A DNA stretch of 64,000 nucleotides from contig CAJFCJ010000045.1 of the NCBI GenBank assembly GCA_904063045.1, positions 1 to 64,000 on the forward strand, written 5' to 3'. Both the position numbers and the translations under genes were made by a program. This document shows, piece by piece, positions 36,692 to 48,508 of this stretch (position 1 is the first letter of the stretch; every line of letters starts with the position of its first letter). This DNA is from Dimorphilus gyrociliatus (taxonomy: Eukaryota > Annelida > Polychaeta > Dinophilidae). The notes under the pieces are model-generated. The model was not told the origin of the DNA and ran no database searches. It saw nothing but the letters and a program-made list of their open reading frames with translations.

Positions 36692-38769
36692 AGCATCATT
36701 TTCATTCAATTTCTTTCTTTTAACACTCAGAGTTAACCGTGCAGTATTGCGGTATTGCGGTATTGCTGTATGTCACAATAATCTAAACTAAACTACGCAA
36801 GCCTTTTTTCACGTAGCGAATACTTATCTTGAATTATTATCGAAAACTAATCTAATTTACTATATGTGATGTCCACAACGTATAAAAAAATAAATATAGA
36901 TGCAGACGACCTAACTTTCAATGCTTGTGAACGGCTCTACTCGAAGTATGTCTGTTAAAACTTTACAGGAGAGTTCAATGGACGTTTTAAGTGAAATTTC
37001 AAAGAAATATTCAATGTCTATACCTTTTTCAATTGGACAAGATGTTTTCAATCTGCTCAGCGAAAACAATCATCTATTCTCAACTAACGAATTGGAATTT
37101 TTCAACACATACTATCATCGAAATAAATAACATTTCATTCAAAGAGGTCAACTTCAAAAATATAGACAATTTCAACTTTTTAAACAATCATCCAATAAAA
37201 CAATTGACTTTACATAATTTCTATTCAATTTATAATTTACCTTTATTCAATTCTATTGAAAAATTGGAATTCTACAACTGCAATGTTAATTATAAAGAAT
37301 TAAATTATTTAGGTCATTTATTAACAAATTGCCATTGTTTAACTACAATAATTATTACGAAAATGAAAAGTATGGCTAATGGATTAAGAAAATCTTGTTT
37401 AAATCTTTTAAAGATTAAGATTTCCGATTGTGAATTGGCTGGCTAATCTATTTGAACAGTGCAATTCGTTACAAGACATTGAATTGTCTTATGATAAATC
37501 AATTGGTAATAGATTTTCATTAATCTGCAATGGATTAAGTTCTAGCAGCGAAACTCTTCGAAGAATTGATTTTTCCCATTGTTCCCTAACTCGAGATTCG
37601 GGTAAATTTACAAGAAATCAACATCCAATCGAACGCAGCATTTCGTAGTGAATTTCAAAATATTTGCATTGGACTGAATTCATCGTCTAATTCTCTTTCG
37701 AAAGTTGACTCTTCATTTTGTTATCTACTAGAAGATCAAGCCTATTGGTTAGGTTCACCATTCAAAAGTTGTAAATTCTTACAAGAAGTTGATTTGCAGT
37801 CGAATAAATACTGCAACGACAGTTTTCAAACTATAACAAACGGTTTGAAATCTTCGTCTGCTAATCTTGTAAAACTCAATTTGGCTGATTGCAATCTAAC
37901 CGAAAAACAAAGCTATTGGTTAGGTTCGCTTTTAGAGTATTGTCGATTCCTGGAGGAGATCGATCTTCGAATGAACAAGCAATGGTCTAATGGATTTGAA
38001 ATGATATGCAATGGCTTAAAATCTTCAGCTCATCGTCTTCTGAAAATCCAACTCGATCATTGCGATATTAGGGAAAAGAAAACTTATTGGTTAGGCTTGC
38101 TTTTAAGCGAATGTAGAATATTGCAAGAAATCTCTCTTCAACTCAATCATTCATAAGGTATTGACTTTGAAAAGGTCTGTATTGGTTTAAAATCTGCATC
38201 GGAAACACTTTTAAAAATAGACCTGTCATACTGCAATTTGACACAACAGCAAATTTATTGGTTGAGTTTACTTTTCAAAGAGTGTACTTCGTTAAAAGAA
38301 ATCCTTTATATATGCAAAGAGACTAGCGCCAACACGTTAGATTCTATGATTAACGGATTAAAATCATCGTCAAATACACTGTCAGTATTAGACTTTTCGT
38401 TTTGTTCGCTGATTGAAGATGACTATTTACGCTTCGCTTCTTTGCTTGAAGAGTGCAGCCGCTTACAAGTGGTCAATTTAAATAATAATAGCCTTCGTTA
38501 TAATAGAAGCATTAACGCAGTCTTTTTAGCATTGAAATCCTCCTCTAAATCTCTTCTAAGAATAGACATTTCTTTCAATACGCTAACAAAACAAGAAAGC
38601 TATTCCCTAGGTAATCATTTGAAAGAATGCCACTCATTGAAGAGTTTCAACATTAAGGGTAATACTGCAATCGATGAAGGATGGGAGGCAATCTGCGACG
38701 GATTAAAATCTACGGCCAACACACTAATGGAAAGATAAAATTCTTTTAAAAATTTTTTTTACTTTCTAG

Positions 38770-39085
38770 TAATTAGGTTAGGGTTAGGTTAGTAATAGAC
38801 TTATCATTCAAATTGATATCTAGCACTTGATTTGGAGAGAGAGTGTTACTATTCATAGCTCCTCCAGATTTCAAGCTTACCGTTCCACGTTGATTGTGTA
38901 ATTTGTACATGGCGAAATTCGAAATTCGCAATGTTTTTGATCTCAAATTTGTTGATCCTAGGTCCATTTCATTTATTGATATCGGAGTTTGGGTTGCTAC
39001 CAAATTAATAAATATTTGTAAGAAGAGTAAACTTAGCAGCTTCTTCATTGTCTTGTGTTTATAATTTTACGAAAGAGACTCTTCG
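38770..39085 (-). pseudogene. Inserted, truncated copy of the lamin-tail secreted protein exon
   Basis: The minus-strand frame starts MKKLLSLLFLQIFINLVATQ at 39048, nearly the same signal peptide as the gene at 47573 (MKKLLSLLFLQIFVNLAVTQ), followed by ISINEMDLGS and a decayed lamin-tail-like segment. Similarity extends about 35 bases upstream into the 5' leader. It lies inverted inside an LRR repeat and is bordered on its other side by a TTAGGG-type tract. Confidence 0.75.
38774..38792. repeat. Interstitial telomere-like tract
   Basis: Reads TTAGGTTAGGGTTAGGTTAG, degenerate telomere-type units, at the edge of the inserted lamin-tail fragment. Confidence 0.6.
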
Positions 39086-39471
39086 ACTTGACTGGTAATA
39101 TCGCTTTCGACGATGGATTTGAAAGTATATGTAATGGATTAAAGTCTTCATCCGATAATCTTTCAAAAGTAGACCTTAACATGCGTCATCTCTACAAAGA
39201 GCAAAGCCGTTGGTTAGCTTCACTCTTTCAACAGTGTAAATCGTTAAAAGAGATTCATTTTGAAGGGAATGATCATTGCGGAATTGAATTTGAGAAGATC
39301 TGCACTAGTTTAAAATCATCTGCAAATACACGGTTCATAATAAATGTAATTTCTTGCAATCTAACTAAAAAGCAATGCCGTTATTTAGGTTCCTTTTTAA
39401 AAGAATGTAAATCTATACAACTGATATATTGGAACAAATTACTGATAGACGAATACACAAAGGATTAGGCC

Positions 39472-40095
39472 AATCGTCAAATACTGTACAAAATATTAGA
39501 GTTGCAAATTATCGTTCATGCGGGAAGCAGACTTTCTTAATCAATTCGTTTAAGATGAAGCCAAATTGATTTTCTCGTCAGTAATTCAAGATTAAATTCT
39601 ATTATTCAAATACTTAAAACAGGGTTTAGATTAGCTAAATTAACGGTAATTCTTTCGTATTTCTCTAGCGTTTTTGCAACACAAAGACCATTTCGCTCGA
39701 CTAGAGATATTTCTTTTCTCAATTCAAACACAACACTTCTCTCATCCCTGACTTAACACCACTCTTCCAACAGTTAAAATTACTTTATTATCGTCGTTAT
39801 CTATAAAAATGATTAGTATTATAGATACCAATAGAATTTCTTTTTTATTGTTTTCAATCAACTCTTTATGAACTATAACAACAAGTTGGTGAATTATCCT
39901 ATCGGATTATAGGCTAAAGAAATCAAGTCTACTGACGCTTACGTTGTGCTTTATAACTCTTTGGTAAAGTTATCTCCAAGGCCGCGTATAAAAAGCATAC
40001 AAGTACATGGACTTGGTATCGTTACATAAGAGTTTAATGACTAAAAAAATAGCTTTTAGCCTATTCAACTGTTGATAATTAACGTAGAAAATTAG
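39472..40095. other. Vitellogenin upstream region
   Basis: About 620 bp between the LRR pseudogene and the vitellogenin TATA box. No coding frame is supported. It presumably carries the enhancer or steroid-response elements of vitellogenin, but I could not identify a specific site. Confidence 0.4.
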
Positions 40096-40130
40096 TATAA
40101 AAGGAGGTTGGTTGCTTCAAATCAGTACGA
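40096..40130 (+). promoter_or_regulatory. Vitellogenin core promoter (TATA and initiator)
   Basis: TATAAAAGG at 40096-40104 is followed 28 bases later by an initiator-like TCAGTA (40122-40127). The 5' leader is then about 28 bases to ATG 40152. This is a clear strong core promoter, in keeping with a highly expressed yolk gene. Confidence 0.75.
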
Positions 40131-40151
40131 AGCAGTGTTTGAGGCACAATC

Positions 40152-43100
40152 ATGAAGCAGTCGGCACTTTGGCTTTTAGTTTCTTTGGCATTTACTGGTA
40201 AGTAACATACAACTCTTGTATATTCCATATTCAATCAAACTCTTGAATTTTGCAGCTGCAATCGACTTTTCAACCCTTCCCGAAATTTCTTATAGAGGAA
40301 AAACTTTAACATCCAACGATAGACTTGTCTACAAGTATGAAAATGATATTTTGAACGGAATTAATGGCGTATCTAAACACTATGCTGGATTAAAGATCAG
40401 AGCTAACTTGGTTATTGAAATGGAATCTGATTTGGGAGTCAGATGCCAATTGCAAAATGTTCAACTTTTGGGTGTTAAACGTATGGAATTACCCACTCCA
40501 TTCGATCAACCAATCAGAGGTGAAATGACTCCTTTGACCAACGTTGACGAATTGATTGAACAACTTGAATTGGCTTTTGGAGCTAAATTCACTGAAGAGA
40601 GAATCGTCTCTGGCCAAATCTATTGTCACAAACAAGATACCGAATGGTCCAGAAATGTAAAGAGATCCATCATCTCTACCCTCCAAATCAACGTTCCACA
40701 ATACAAACTCAAGGAAAATCAACTAGTCAACTTTGAAGAACGCGATGTCATCGGAACTTGTGAAAGTACCGTTGTTGTCTCCAGAGTCAACCCTGAAGAT
40801 GAAACCGAACTCGCTTTGACCAAGATCCGCAATTTCAACAACTGCCGCAACGCCGAAGTCGCTCCAATCTACCAATACTCTTTGTCTGGTGTTTCCATGT
40901 GCAATGATCTCCCAGAAAAAAGCTTGGAATGCAAATACCAAGTCGTTCCATCCAACAGAGTTGAATACAGACTCCGCAAAGTTGGCGGAAACTCCAAATG
41001 GGAACACATGTTCACAGCCGTTCAACAAAAGACCGTCTACTTCTTACCATTGACCCAACAAACTACCACCACAATGGCCATCTACGGTCTTCAAAGATTC
41101 ACATTGGCAACTATCCAATCCGAATTGAACAGAGAAACCGCAGTTCCAGAATTGGACGGAAGTACTTACAAACGTTACAATATCGAATTTGAAGTAAACG
41201 AAAAACAATTGCTCCCAGAGCAAATTGTTAAGGAAGTTGAACTTTCCGAAAGAGAACAAGAACAATTAGTTAGAAGAATCGTTTCCGAAATTAACAGCCT
41301 CCACCAACACATTAAAGTCGGATCTGAAGATGTTAAACAACAATTGGAAAAGACTGTTGGATTAATCAGAAAATGCACTCCACAAATCTTAACCAAAATC
41401 TACAAACAACTTTCTGAACAAGAAAAACAAGTTATTTTCACCGATTTGCTTCCAACTTGCGCAACTCCAGAATGCGTTCAAGTTGTTCTTGATGCCATCA
41501 AAAACGAAAGAGTACCACTCATTAAGGCAATCAGCTACGTCAAGATGATCGCTTTGAACGCTCAACCAAACAAGAGAATCATCAAATACATCATGGTAAG
41601 TAGATTTAAACAACTCGTGTTCATTTTCGTTTCAATACTAATTTTCTCTCTCTCTCTCTCTCTCTCTCTTTATTCATCTATTAGACTCTTGGACAAAATG
41701 TTGAAAAGAAGAGCCTTAAGAGACCATTGATCCTTGCTGTCGGTACATTGACCAACAGACTTCTCCAAGTTTACCAAGTTGCTGGAAAGGAAGATAAGAT
41801 CGTCGGATTTGTTGAAGAAATTCAAGAATCTTTGATCAGAATTGTCAAGAACCAAATGAGAGATGTTGAACTTTGCAAATGTGCTTTGAAGGCTCTTGGA
41901 AACATGAAATGTCAAGAAAACAAATACTACGAAATCCTTAAACTTATACAGAACACTGACGTCCCAAGAGAATTGAGAGTCGAAGCCGTCGAAGCTTTAA
42001 GAAAGACTGTTTCAGTAAAGCGAGTTGAAAAAGTTCTCCTCCAAATCTTCCTTAACACCAACGAACATGTTGAATTGAGAATGTACGCCGTACAAAGATT
42101 GATCGATCAACAATGTAGACTTGAAACTCTCCAAGTTATCGTTCAACACCTCCAGAACGAAGCAAACTTGAACTTGCAATCTTTTACTTATTCTCTCTTA
42201 AAGGCTATCTCCGAAATCGAAACTCCATCTCCAGTCTACTACAAATTCGTCGAAAAGCTAAGACTCTTGATGATCACCAACAGACTCCCAACTTTCTCTC
42301 CAAAATACTCTCATACATTGAAGGCCTGGAATCTCGATCTAGAATCCAAGACTGGAGTATACGCCTACTTGCAATATACCTACAGTAGAGTTTCCCAAGT
42401 TGTCCCAACATGGCTTAGACTTAAAACTTTCACTTCAACCATGGGCCACTACACCAGACTTTTGGAAGTCACCATGAAAATTCAAGGAATGAACCAATAT
42501 ACTGAAAAATTCCTCGGCAGAAATATCAACATGATCCCAAAACTATTTAGCGAAGATATCTCTCTTGAAAAGATTACTCAACTCTTTACCGATGAAGAAA
42601 TGAGAATGCCCAAACAATTCTTCAACTTTTTCACCCAAAACAAACATACTTACAACTCCATGGATGTTGAAGAAGAAACCGGATTAGAACTAAATGTTCG
42701 TCTTTTTGACTACGATCTCATGTTCGCCGATTTCGAATGTCTTAAGGAAGTTGTTATGGATACCGTTGAAAAAATCATGTCTACCACCGTCAGAGGATCT
42801 CCTTTGGAACAAGTTAAGCAATTGGCTGAAAAACTCCACCGAGGAATTCAAATTCAAACCACCAACATCTATGCTTCTGTAAACGCAATGACTTTGGTCC
42901 CAACTCCCACTGGATTCGGTGCTGCATGGAACAAAACTGTCGCCTGGATCAACCACCTCAACGGAAAGATCCAAGTTCAAGCTAGACCATCCCTCAAGGA
43001 ATGCATCGAAGAAATGAGACTACCCCAAAAGATCGTCATCAAGACTGGCGAAAAAACTTTCCAACAAAGAACCATCACCTTTTTCAGAAGCAAATTGGTT

Positions 43101-45248
43101 AGCATGATCCCACAATTGTCCCAAGGAGTCATGTACGAAGGATTCGTCAGTACTTCTCTCCCCGTCAAAGGTGAATTACAACTTGTCAATGGAAACAACA
43201 AGGATGTCTGGATGATCCAAGGACTATACAAACCATCCACCGAATATAGACCAACCGTTGTTTCATACATCAGACCAGTCGCTTTTGTCGAATACCCAGA
43301 ACACGAGCACCTAACTCCTCTCCTATCTAAGATGACCACTGAACCATACACCATTGAAAAGTTTATCGAATTACCATACGTTGCCAAGAACTTGAAGGTT
43401 CAAATCCAATCTTGCATTAGAAAGACCCCAGTTTCCTCCCTCGTACCTTTCGCTTGCCCAAATAAGGTTGAACTCGTTTTGGAACCAGTTGTACCAACAC
43501 CAGTTCGATTCAGTTTGGAATTTAGACCACTCCAAGCTATCCAAAGACCAGAATCTGAAGTTTACGAAACCTTGAGAAAGGCTTTGTTCGGTGAAGAAGA
43601 AGTCAAATACGCTTTGGAAGATAATGAATCCCGTATCTCTTACATTTTCGGAAAAGGCAGCGAAGGAAGAGTCGTCTACAAGAACTCTCTTAGATTGAGA
43701 ATCATCCATGACACCACCACCGATCTCTCTATGGCTGAACCAAAGACTGATTGCACTTTCCATTGGGTCTTTACTCCCGAATTTACTCAACACCAATTTG
43801 CTTTGTTGATGAAACAATCTGTCCTTCCTGAATTGTATGTCAAGGGACATTTGATCGTTCCATCTCTCTGCTTGAACAGAGTATGCGAAGGACAAGAATT
43901 TGCTGGACTCACCACCTTCTTGAACAGACGACGTGTATCCATGATTAAATTGTTTGTTGATGATAATGAAAAGATCAATGAACAACTCGGAATCCGAAAC
44001 GAAAGATGTTTCAACAAGCAAACTCAATCCTTGAAGAAAATTCTTCCCCAAACCATCCGTATGCAAATCAAGACCAGCCCAGTTGTATTGCAATTCGTAC
44101 CCGAAGGTCTCATTAACACTTTGGTTGTTGCTCAACAAACCCTCCTCCAAGGTCTCAGAAAAGTTTCTGATGTATCTTTAAGATATCTTCCATCTCTTCC
44201 AATTACCGAAACTGAAATGTACATGAAGATATGCCCCGCTTTGGGCAAAGTTGACGTTGTTGCCAACTTAATGAAACACTCCATCAGAATCGTTAACATC
44301 CCAGTTTTCCGATTCTTGGCTCCTCAAGCTCTTCCCGTTCCAGTTAACGCACAACAACAACTCATTCATCAAACCTTCCCCGCTGGTCTTTCTAGATCCG
44401 TCTGTGTTAAGACAAGCAAATTTGTTCAGACTTTTGAAAATGTTGAATACCATACCAACGAAGAAACCGAATGCGAATCCGTCTTGGCCAAGGATTGCCG
44501 TCGCGCACCGAAATGGATGATCACCTCTAAGGTACTTTCTAATGCTCACCAACAAATCAATGCTTACTTTGGCAACCAACAAACACTTGAACTTATTCCA
44601 AGCACCTGGGGAGAACTTCCAGAGGTTAGAATCAACGGTGAAGTTAAGGAAATTGAAGAATTCTCTACTCTTCGAATCCCAGCCAAATATAATCCAACTT
44701 TTATCACCTGCACCAGAGACGGAAGACAAATTGTCTGCGAATGCGAAACTCTTGGATGGAAGATTGTTAGCGACAGTTACAAAGTCAAGGTAACTGTTGC
44801 CCCAGAAATCAGAAACTACGTTTGCGGTCAATGCGGTAACGATGATGGAGTTGTCGATACTAAAACACTCATCTCTCACACCATCGCCTCCAGTTCAAGA
44901 TGCAGAATCGAACGCAAACCACTCAGAGAGTGTCAACCAATCTACAAACACAAAGTTAAAGAACAATCTTACCCAAGAGGACCAAGCAAGGTCTGTATCT
45001 CCGTCCTCGCCTTCCCAGAATGCTCCGCCAACTGTCAAGTATTGAAGAAATTCTCCAAAGGCAAATTACAACCAGTTAAATACTACTGTATGGATAAAGA
45101 ATACGCCGTCAAGAAGGGATACTTACCAGAATATTTCGAAGGTGAAAGCATTGAATCTGTAGGAGATTTGGAAATGGACAACAGCTTTGAAGTTATGACT
45201 GAAAAGCTCTTGGACGTTGTCGATACCTGCAAGGTTAGAGAATGGTAA
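40152..45248 (+). CDS. Vtg: Vitellogenin (yolk precursor)
   Basis: Exons 40152-40197, 40256-41595 and 41685-45248; total 1649 residues, all phases consistent. Exon 1 encodes the signal peptide MKQSALWLLVSLAFT. The large lipid-transfer module (Vitellogenin_N: YKYENDILNG, helical repeats around residues 350-640) is followed by the open beta-sheet region and a C-terminal von Willebrand D domain with C-x2-C (CGQCGNDDG near 1509) and flanking cysteines. There is no polyserine phosvitin stretch. It is secreted and lipid- and metal-binding, and is taken up by oocytes. Codon use is strikingly different from its neighbours (many C-ending codons such as AAC, ATC and CTC), as expected for very high expression. 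Intron 2 holds a (TC)n tract. AATAAA lies at 45461. Confidence 0.95.
41644..41671. repeat. TC microsatellite in vitellogenin intron 2
   Basis: About 13 TC units directly upstream of the acceptor, so they form part of its pyrimidine tract. Confidence 0.85.
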
Positions 45249-45639
45249 ATGATGATAAATCATTTAATCGGAAATGTATAATGAACACTAAATCACTTTT
45301 ATTAAATTTCAATTGTATTCCTAATCCAAAAAGATTTTGAATGCTGTTCAAGTTTAATGGGAATATAAAACATAAATTTGGCATTAAAAAAACACACCAA
45401 AAAAATTAATTTTTTTTTTTGCTTAAATGTACTTAGATTATTAATTTTAATTTATTCAAAAATAAAACATTCAATTTAATTGAAATCAAAAGGCTTGTAT
45501 CTTTTGTTCTACTTTTAATAAATACAATCATTAACCAATTAAAATGATTCAATTAGGTCAAACCACTTTAACACATTGTAAACGCTAGCCGGAACTTTTC
45601 AAAGTTAATGTTGTCTCAAAAGAAGTGATCAACGAAAAA

Positions 45640-45935
45640 TCATTGCATTTTTAGTGCATGACAACGCAAGACCACCTACAAGTCTCTATACAGCAGACTT
45701 TATAAGAGATGAAGGTGGTCACTACTCACCCATCATACAGCCCTCATTTGACTATTATCTCTTTGGGAGATTGAAGGACCATATCAGAGGGGTCCACTTT
45801 GAAAATTTGGAAGAAATTGAGTAAAGATATCAAAGATTTTCTATGGATAAAAACAATCCTCCCTCATGAGAACAGTATCGATCTACTTCCAAGCAAATGG
45901 CTGCCGTGCATAGAGAAAGGAGGGGACCATTAAAA
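45640..45935 (+). mobile_element. Mariner/Tc1-family transposase relic
   Basis: Translation gives VHDNARPPTS, then HYSPIIQPSFDYYLFGRLKDHIRG, cited in part, then FENLEEIE; in a shifted frame it ends LPSKWLPCIEKGGDH. These are the signature C-terminal motifs of mariner transposases (HDNARPH, SDYHLFGPLK, KCIxxxGxY). Only the last third survives, with stops and a frameshift. No inverted ends were found by eye. Confidence 0.75.
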
Positions 45936-46230
45936 AATAGAATTGTTAACATTTTTAAAGTAGGACTATAGGTCATAACATAAACAAAAAATAAATAAAA
46001 TTGCTTAAAGATTTCTCACAAAAAATACAGAGTTTGAAATATTTCGATCCTGGCTAATATATTAGATTCTTATTCAATCATCTACAATAGAAATCAGTTA
46101 ACTTTTCATTTGTTTCTTTACTGAATTGTATTACTAGTACAAAATCAGCATAAATGTAAAGTATGTTCATATTAAACTGATCTACTTTGAGACTAACTAT
46201 AATGTGCTATAATAGGAACATATTCTGCCA

Positions 46231-47573
46231 TCAGTAGACATAGTTAACACTGGTTTTAGGGTAAATAATATCTTCAAAAGCCACAAACCAACATTTAATA
46301 TCAGATCTAACTTTTAAGCTGGCTTGTATTATATGATTATCATCTTTTAACATAGCGCCTCTATTATTTTGAATTGATTCTCTAAATTCAAAACTTTTCT
46401 TTCCAATATCTCCCATCATCCCACCAAATCTTGATTCAGTAGCATTTAAACTCTGAAATCCAATATTCAAGTGCCATCCTGTTAGATAGTTATATTCCTT
46501 TGTAATGGCAAATGAAAGTTGTTTTGATCTTCTCTTAACCAAAAGAGAGATTGCTCTGTCAGTAATTTTAATTGTTAATGATCCATACTGTAGTGGAGAG
46601 TCAGTGTTTTTCCATATCATCACTTTGTCATTGGGAAATTGAATGTAATCGGTGAAAAATTGAAATATTTCATCAGATATAGAAATTCTCATGATATGCA
46701 TGTAGAAATCATCTTTCAAAATTCCGTCAATCTTTGTTTTTGTTTGAAAATCTTGTAGAATTCTAATTTGATTAGTTGACTTTCCAACAACATCGTAGCA
46801 AATAGTTTGTGGAGTTTTGCTATTCTTATCAAGTATTTGTTGAATAAAATGAGGATCTCCTGAACCACCTAAGCAAATATTTCGAATAGATTTATACTCT
46901 CTATTTGTGTATTGTTCAAACATTTGTTGGTTAAAAAATATTATTAATACCTGCACAAGGATTTGGGTTTCCCAAAGAGGAGCTTTGTAGTGAAAATGCA
47001 CCAGCTTCAAACATATTGTCATTTCATCTAGATACTGTAGCACCATCAGCTACAAAAACATTTCCCGTCCATGCAGGGACTCTAGTATTGAATGGATTGA
47101 CTGTAGCAGCCCCTGTTGTGTAAATATAGGCGTCTATAACTAAATTTGGGTCCAATTCGTTCAGACCAGTAGCCTCAGTCATACCATCACCTAAAAAGAT
47201 GAAAGATAAGTAAAGTGTAAATCTGTAAGCTACATAGCTTTTAAACTATCATACCTCGATAAAGTAGTAGTGCTACAACAAAATCATTGGCTAAACCCAA
47301 GCTAAAAGACAGTTGACTCAAGCTAATTGTTACAACTTCATTATTTTGAAGAGAAGTAGAAGGTAAATTTTCCCCACCTATAAATGATCTCATTCCATTC
47401 TTATGTTCTAGTTTGTACAAAGCATAATCACCCAAGCTAACTGTACCGGAAGAAAGACTTCTGAGCTCCACATTTCCAGATCCAGTGTCCACTTCATTTA
47501 TTACCAGCTTAACTTGGGTTACAGCTAAGTTGACAAATATTTGTAAGAAGAGTAAACTTAGCAGCTTCTTCAT
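46231..47573 (-). CDS. Secreted lamin-tail (LTD) plus ITIH-C-like protein
   Basis: Exons on the minus strand: 47573-47255, 47190-46951 and 46868-46231, with phase-1 GT-AG introns; total 399 codons. The signal peptide is MKKLLSLLFLQIFVNLAVTQ. Residues 22-110 look like a lamin-tail domain (LVINEVDTGSGNVELRSLS, then VSLGDYALYKL), a fold also used in secreted proteins. The third exon starts GGSGDPHF and continues ICYDVVGKSTNQIRILQDF, IDGILKD and GWHLNIG, matching the C-terminal domain of inter-alpha-trypsin-inhibitor heavy chains. There is an in-frame TGA at 47026-47024 in exon 2 (context TVSR-stop-NDNMF), after which homology-like sequence goes on. The gene is therefore either newly broken, read through, or carries a sequence error. 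Fragments of it are scattered at 38770-39085 and 50126-50294. Confidence 0.65.
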
Positions 47574-47965
47574 TGTCTTGGGTTGATAATTGTGAGGAAA
47601 AGGTTCTTCGCATAAATTTCAAATTTAGCACTGAACTGCGGCGTTGAGAGAAGTCCTATTTATAATAAATTGAAAGAAAGCAATTGTTCTATAAATAGAT
47701 TCTGAATGGGTTTATAATACGCATATTCAAGATATTGTCTGCTGAGGAAATAGTTGGCGCTGGTTCGCCATTATTTGGTATAGGCTTTTTCTGAAAATAT
47801 AATAGTTTGATACAATAACCAATTCAGAACTGCTGTCGAGTTTGAATAATGGAATACGAAAACAACATGTTCTTGATACATTGTTATACTGATTGATTGT
47901 CAATGATACATTCACAAATATTTGGTTTTTTCAACTCGATTTGAGAAGAGAAAGTATGAATATTG

Positions 47966-48281
47966 TGAAAATGAGAAAATTTTTTATACTTTTGGAGGTA
48001 TAGCCTATACTTGCTCGACAATAACAACTATTATCCCTTCCTAATATCAATAGATGTGTGTGTGTGTGTGACTTATCTTTAGGATACCTCTTATAAAGAA
48101 TGAGTACGAAAACGAGTCCAGTTGAACCAACAATAATACACAATCATAAAAGCATAGTTAAAAGATTTATTTTAGGCCTATAATAAACTAATTCTACAGT
48201 TATTCTTTTCTTTTTGCAATGTCCACGTCGCCATTTTATTGTATAAAACTCTTATCGATACTCGCGTAAATTTGATTAAAA
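47966..48281. repeat. Duplicated block upstream of LRR gene, copy 1
   Basis: Closely similar to 50665-50952, including GCCTATACTTGCTCGAC and GAATGAGTACGAAAACGAGT. It contains a (TG)n tract at about 48056-48070 that the other copy lacks. Confidence 0.8.
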
Positions 48282-48508
48282 GACGTATAAAACTGACTTT
48301 TGAGTGATATTATATTATATATGAAAAGAAAAGAATGGACAATCAATAGTTACAAGCGTTTATTGAATGTAATAATGAATTTTGGGTTTGTCACTTTTTA
48401 AGAAATTGCGTGGATAATTTTCAAACTATTATCGAAAATGTTTCCAATTTCTGCTTTTCGATATCCATCGCCATTCATATAAGTTTTGTTGATATCTATG
48501 GTTAAAAA

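Larger units (their letters stand above)
36948..39468 (+). pseudogene. Decayed ZYG11/ZER1-like LRR gene, copy 2
   Basis: Starts MSVKTLQESSMDVL, like the copy at 30049, with the IPFSIGQDVFNLL helix and an NELEFF segment. The frame shifts at about 37105-37130, again near 37440 and near 37620, has a stop at 38154-38156, and is interrupted at about 38740-39085 by an inverted fragment of another gene. The LRRs (ICNGLKSSSANLVKLNLADCNLTEKQ, cited in part, with YWLGSLLEYCRFLEEIDL) closely follow the type found in the RING/B-box/LRR gene at 14601. Five or more breaks with preserved repeats point to a recent pseudogene, although some breaks could be sequence errors. Confidence 0.75.

Noticed and set aside
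40489-45045. Many long open frames antisense or in other frames across vitellogenin
   Set aside because: They are shadows of its biased codon use; none has a recognisable domain or splice logic.
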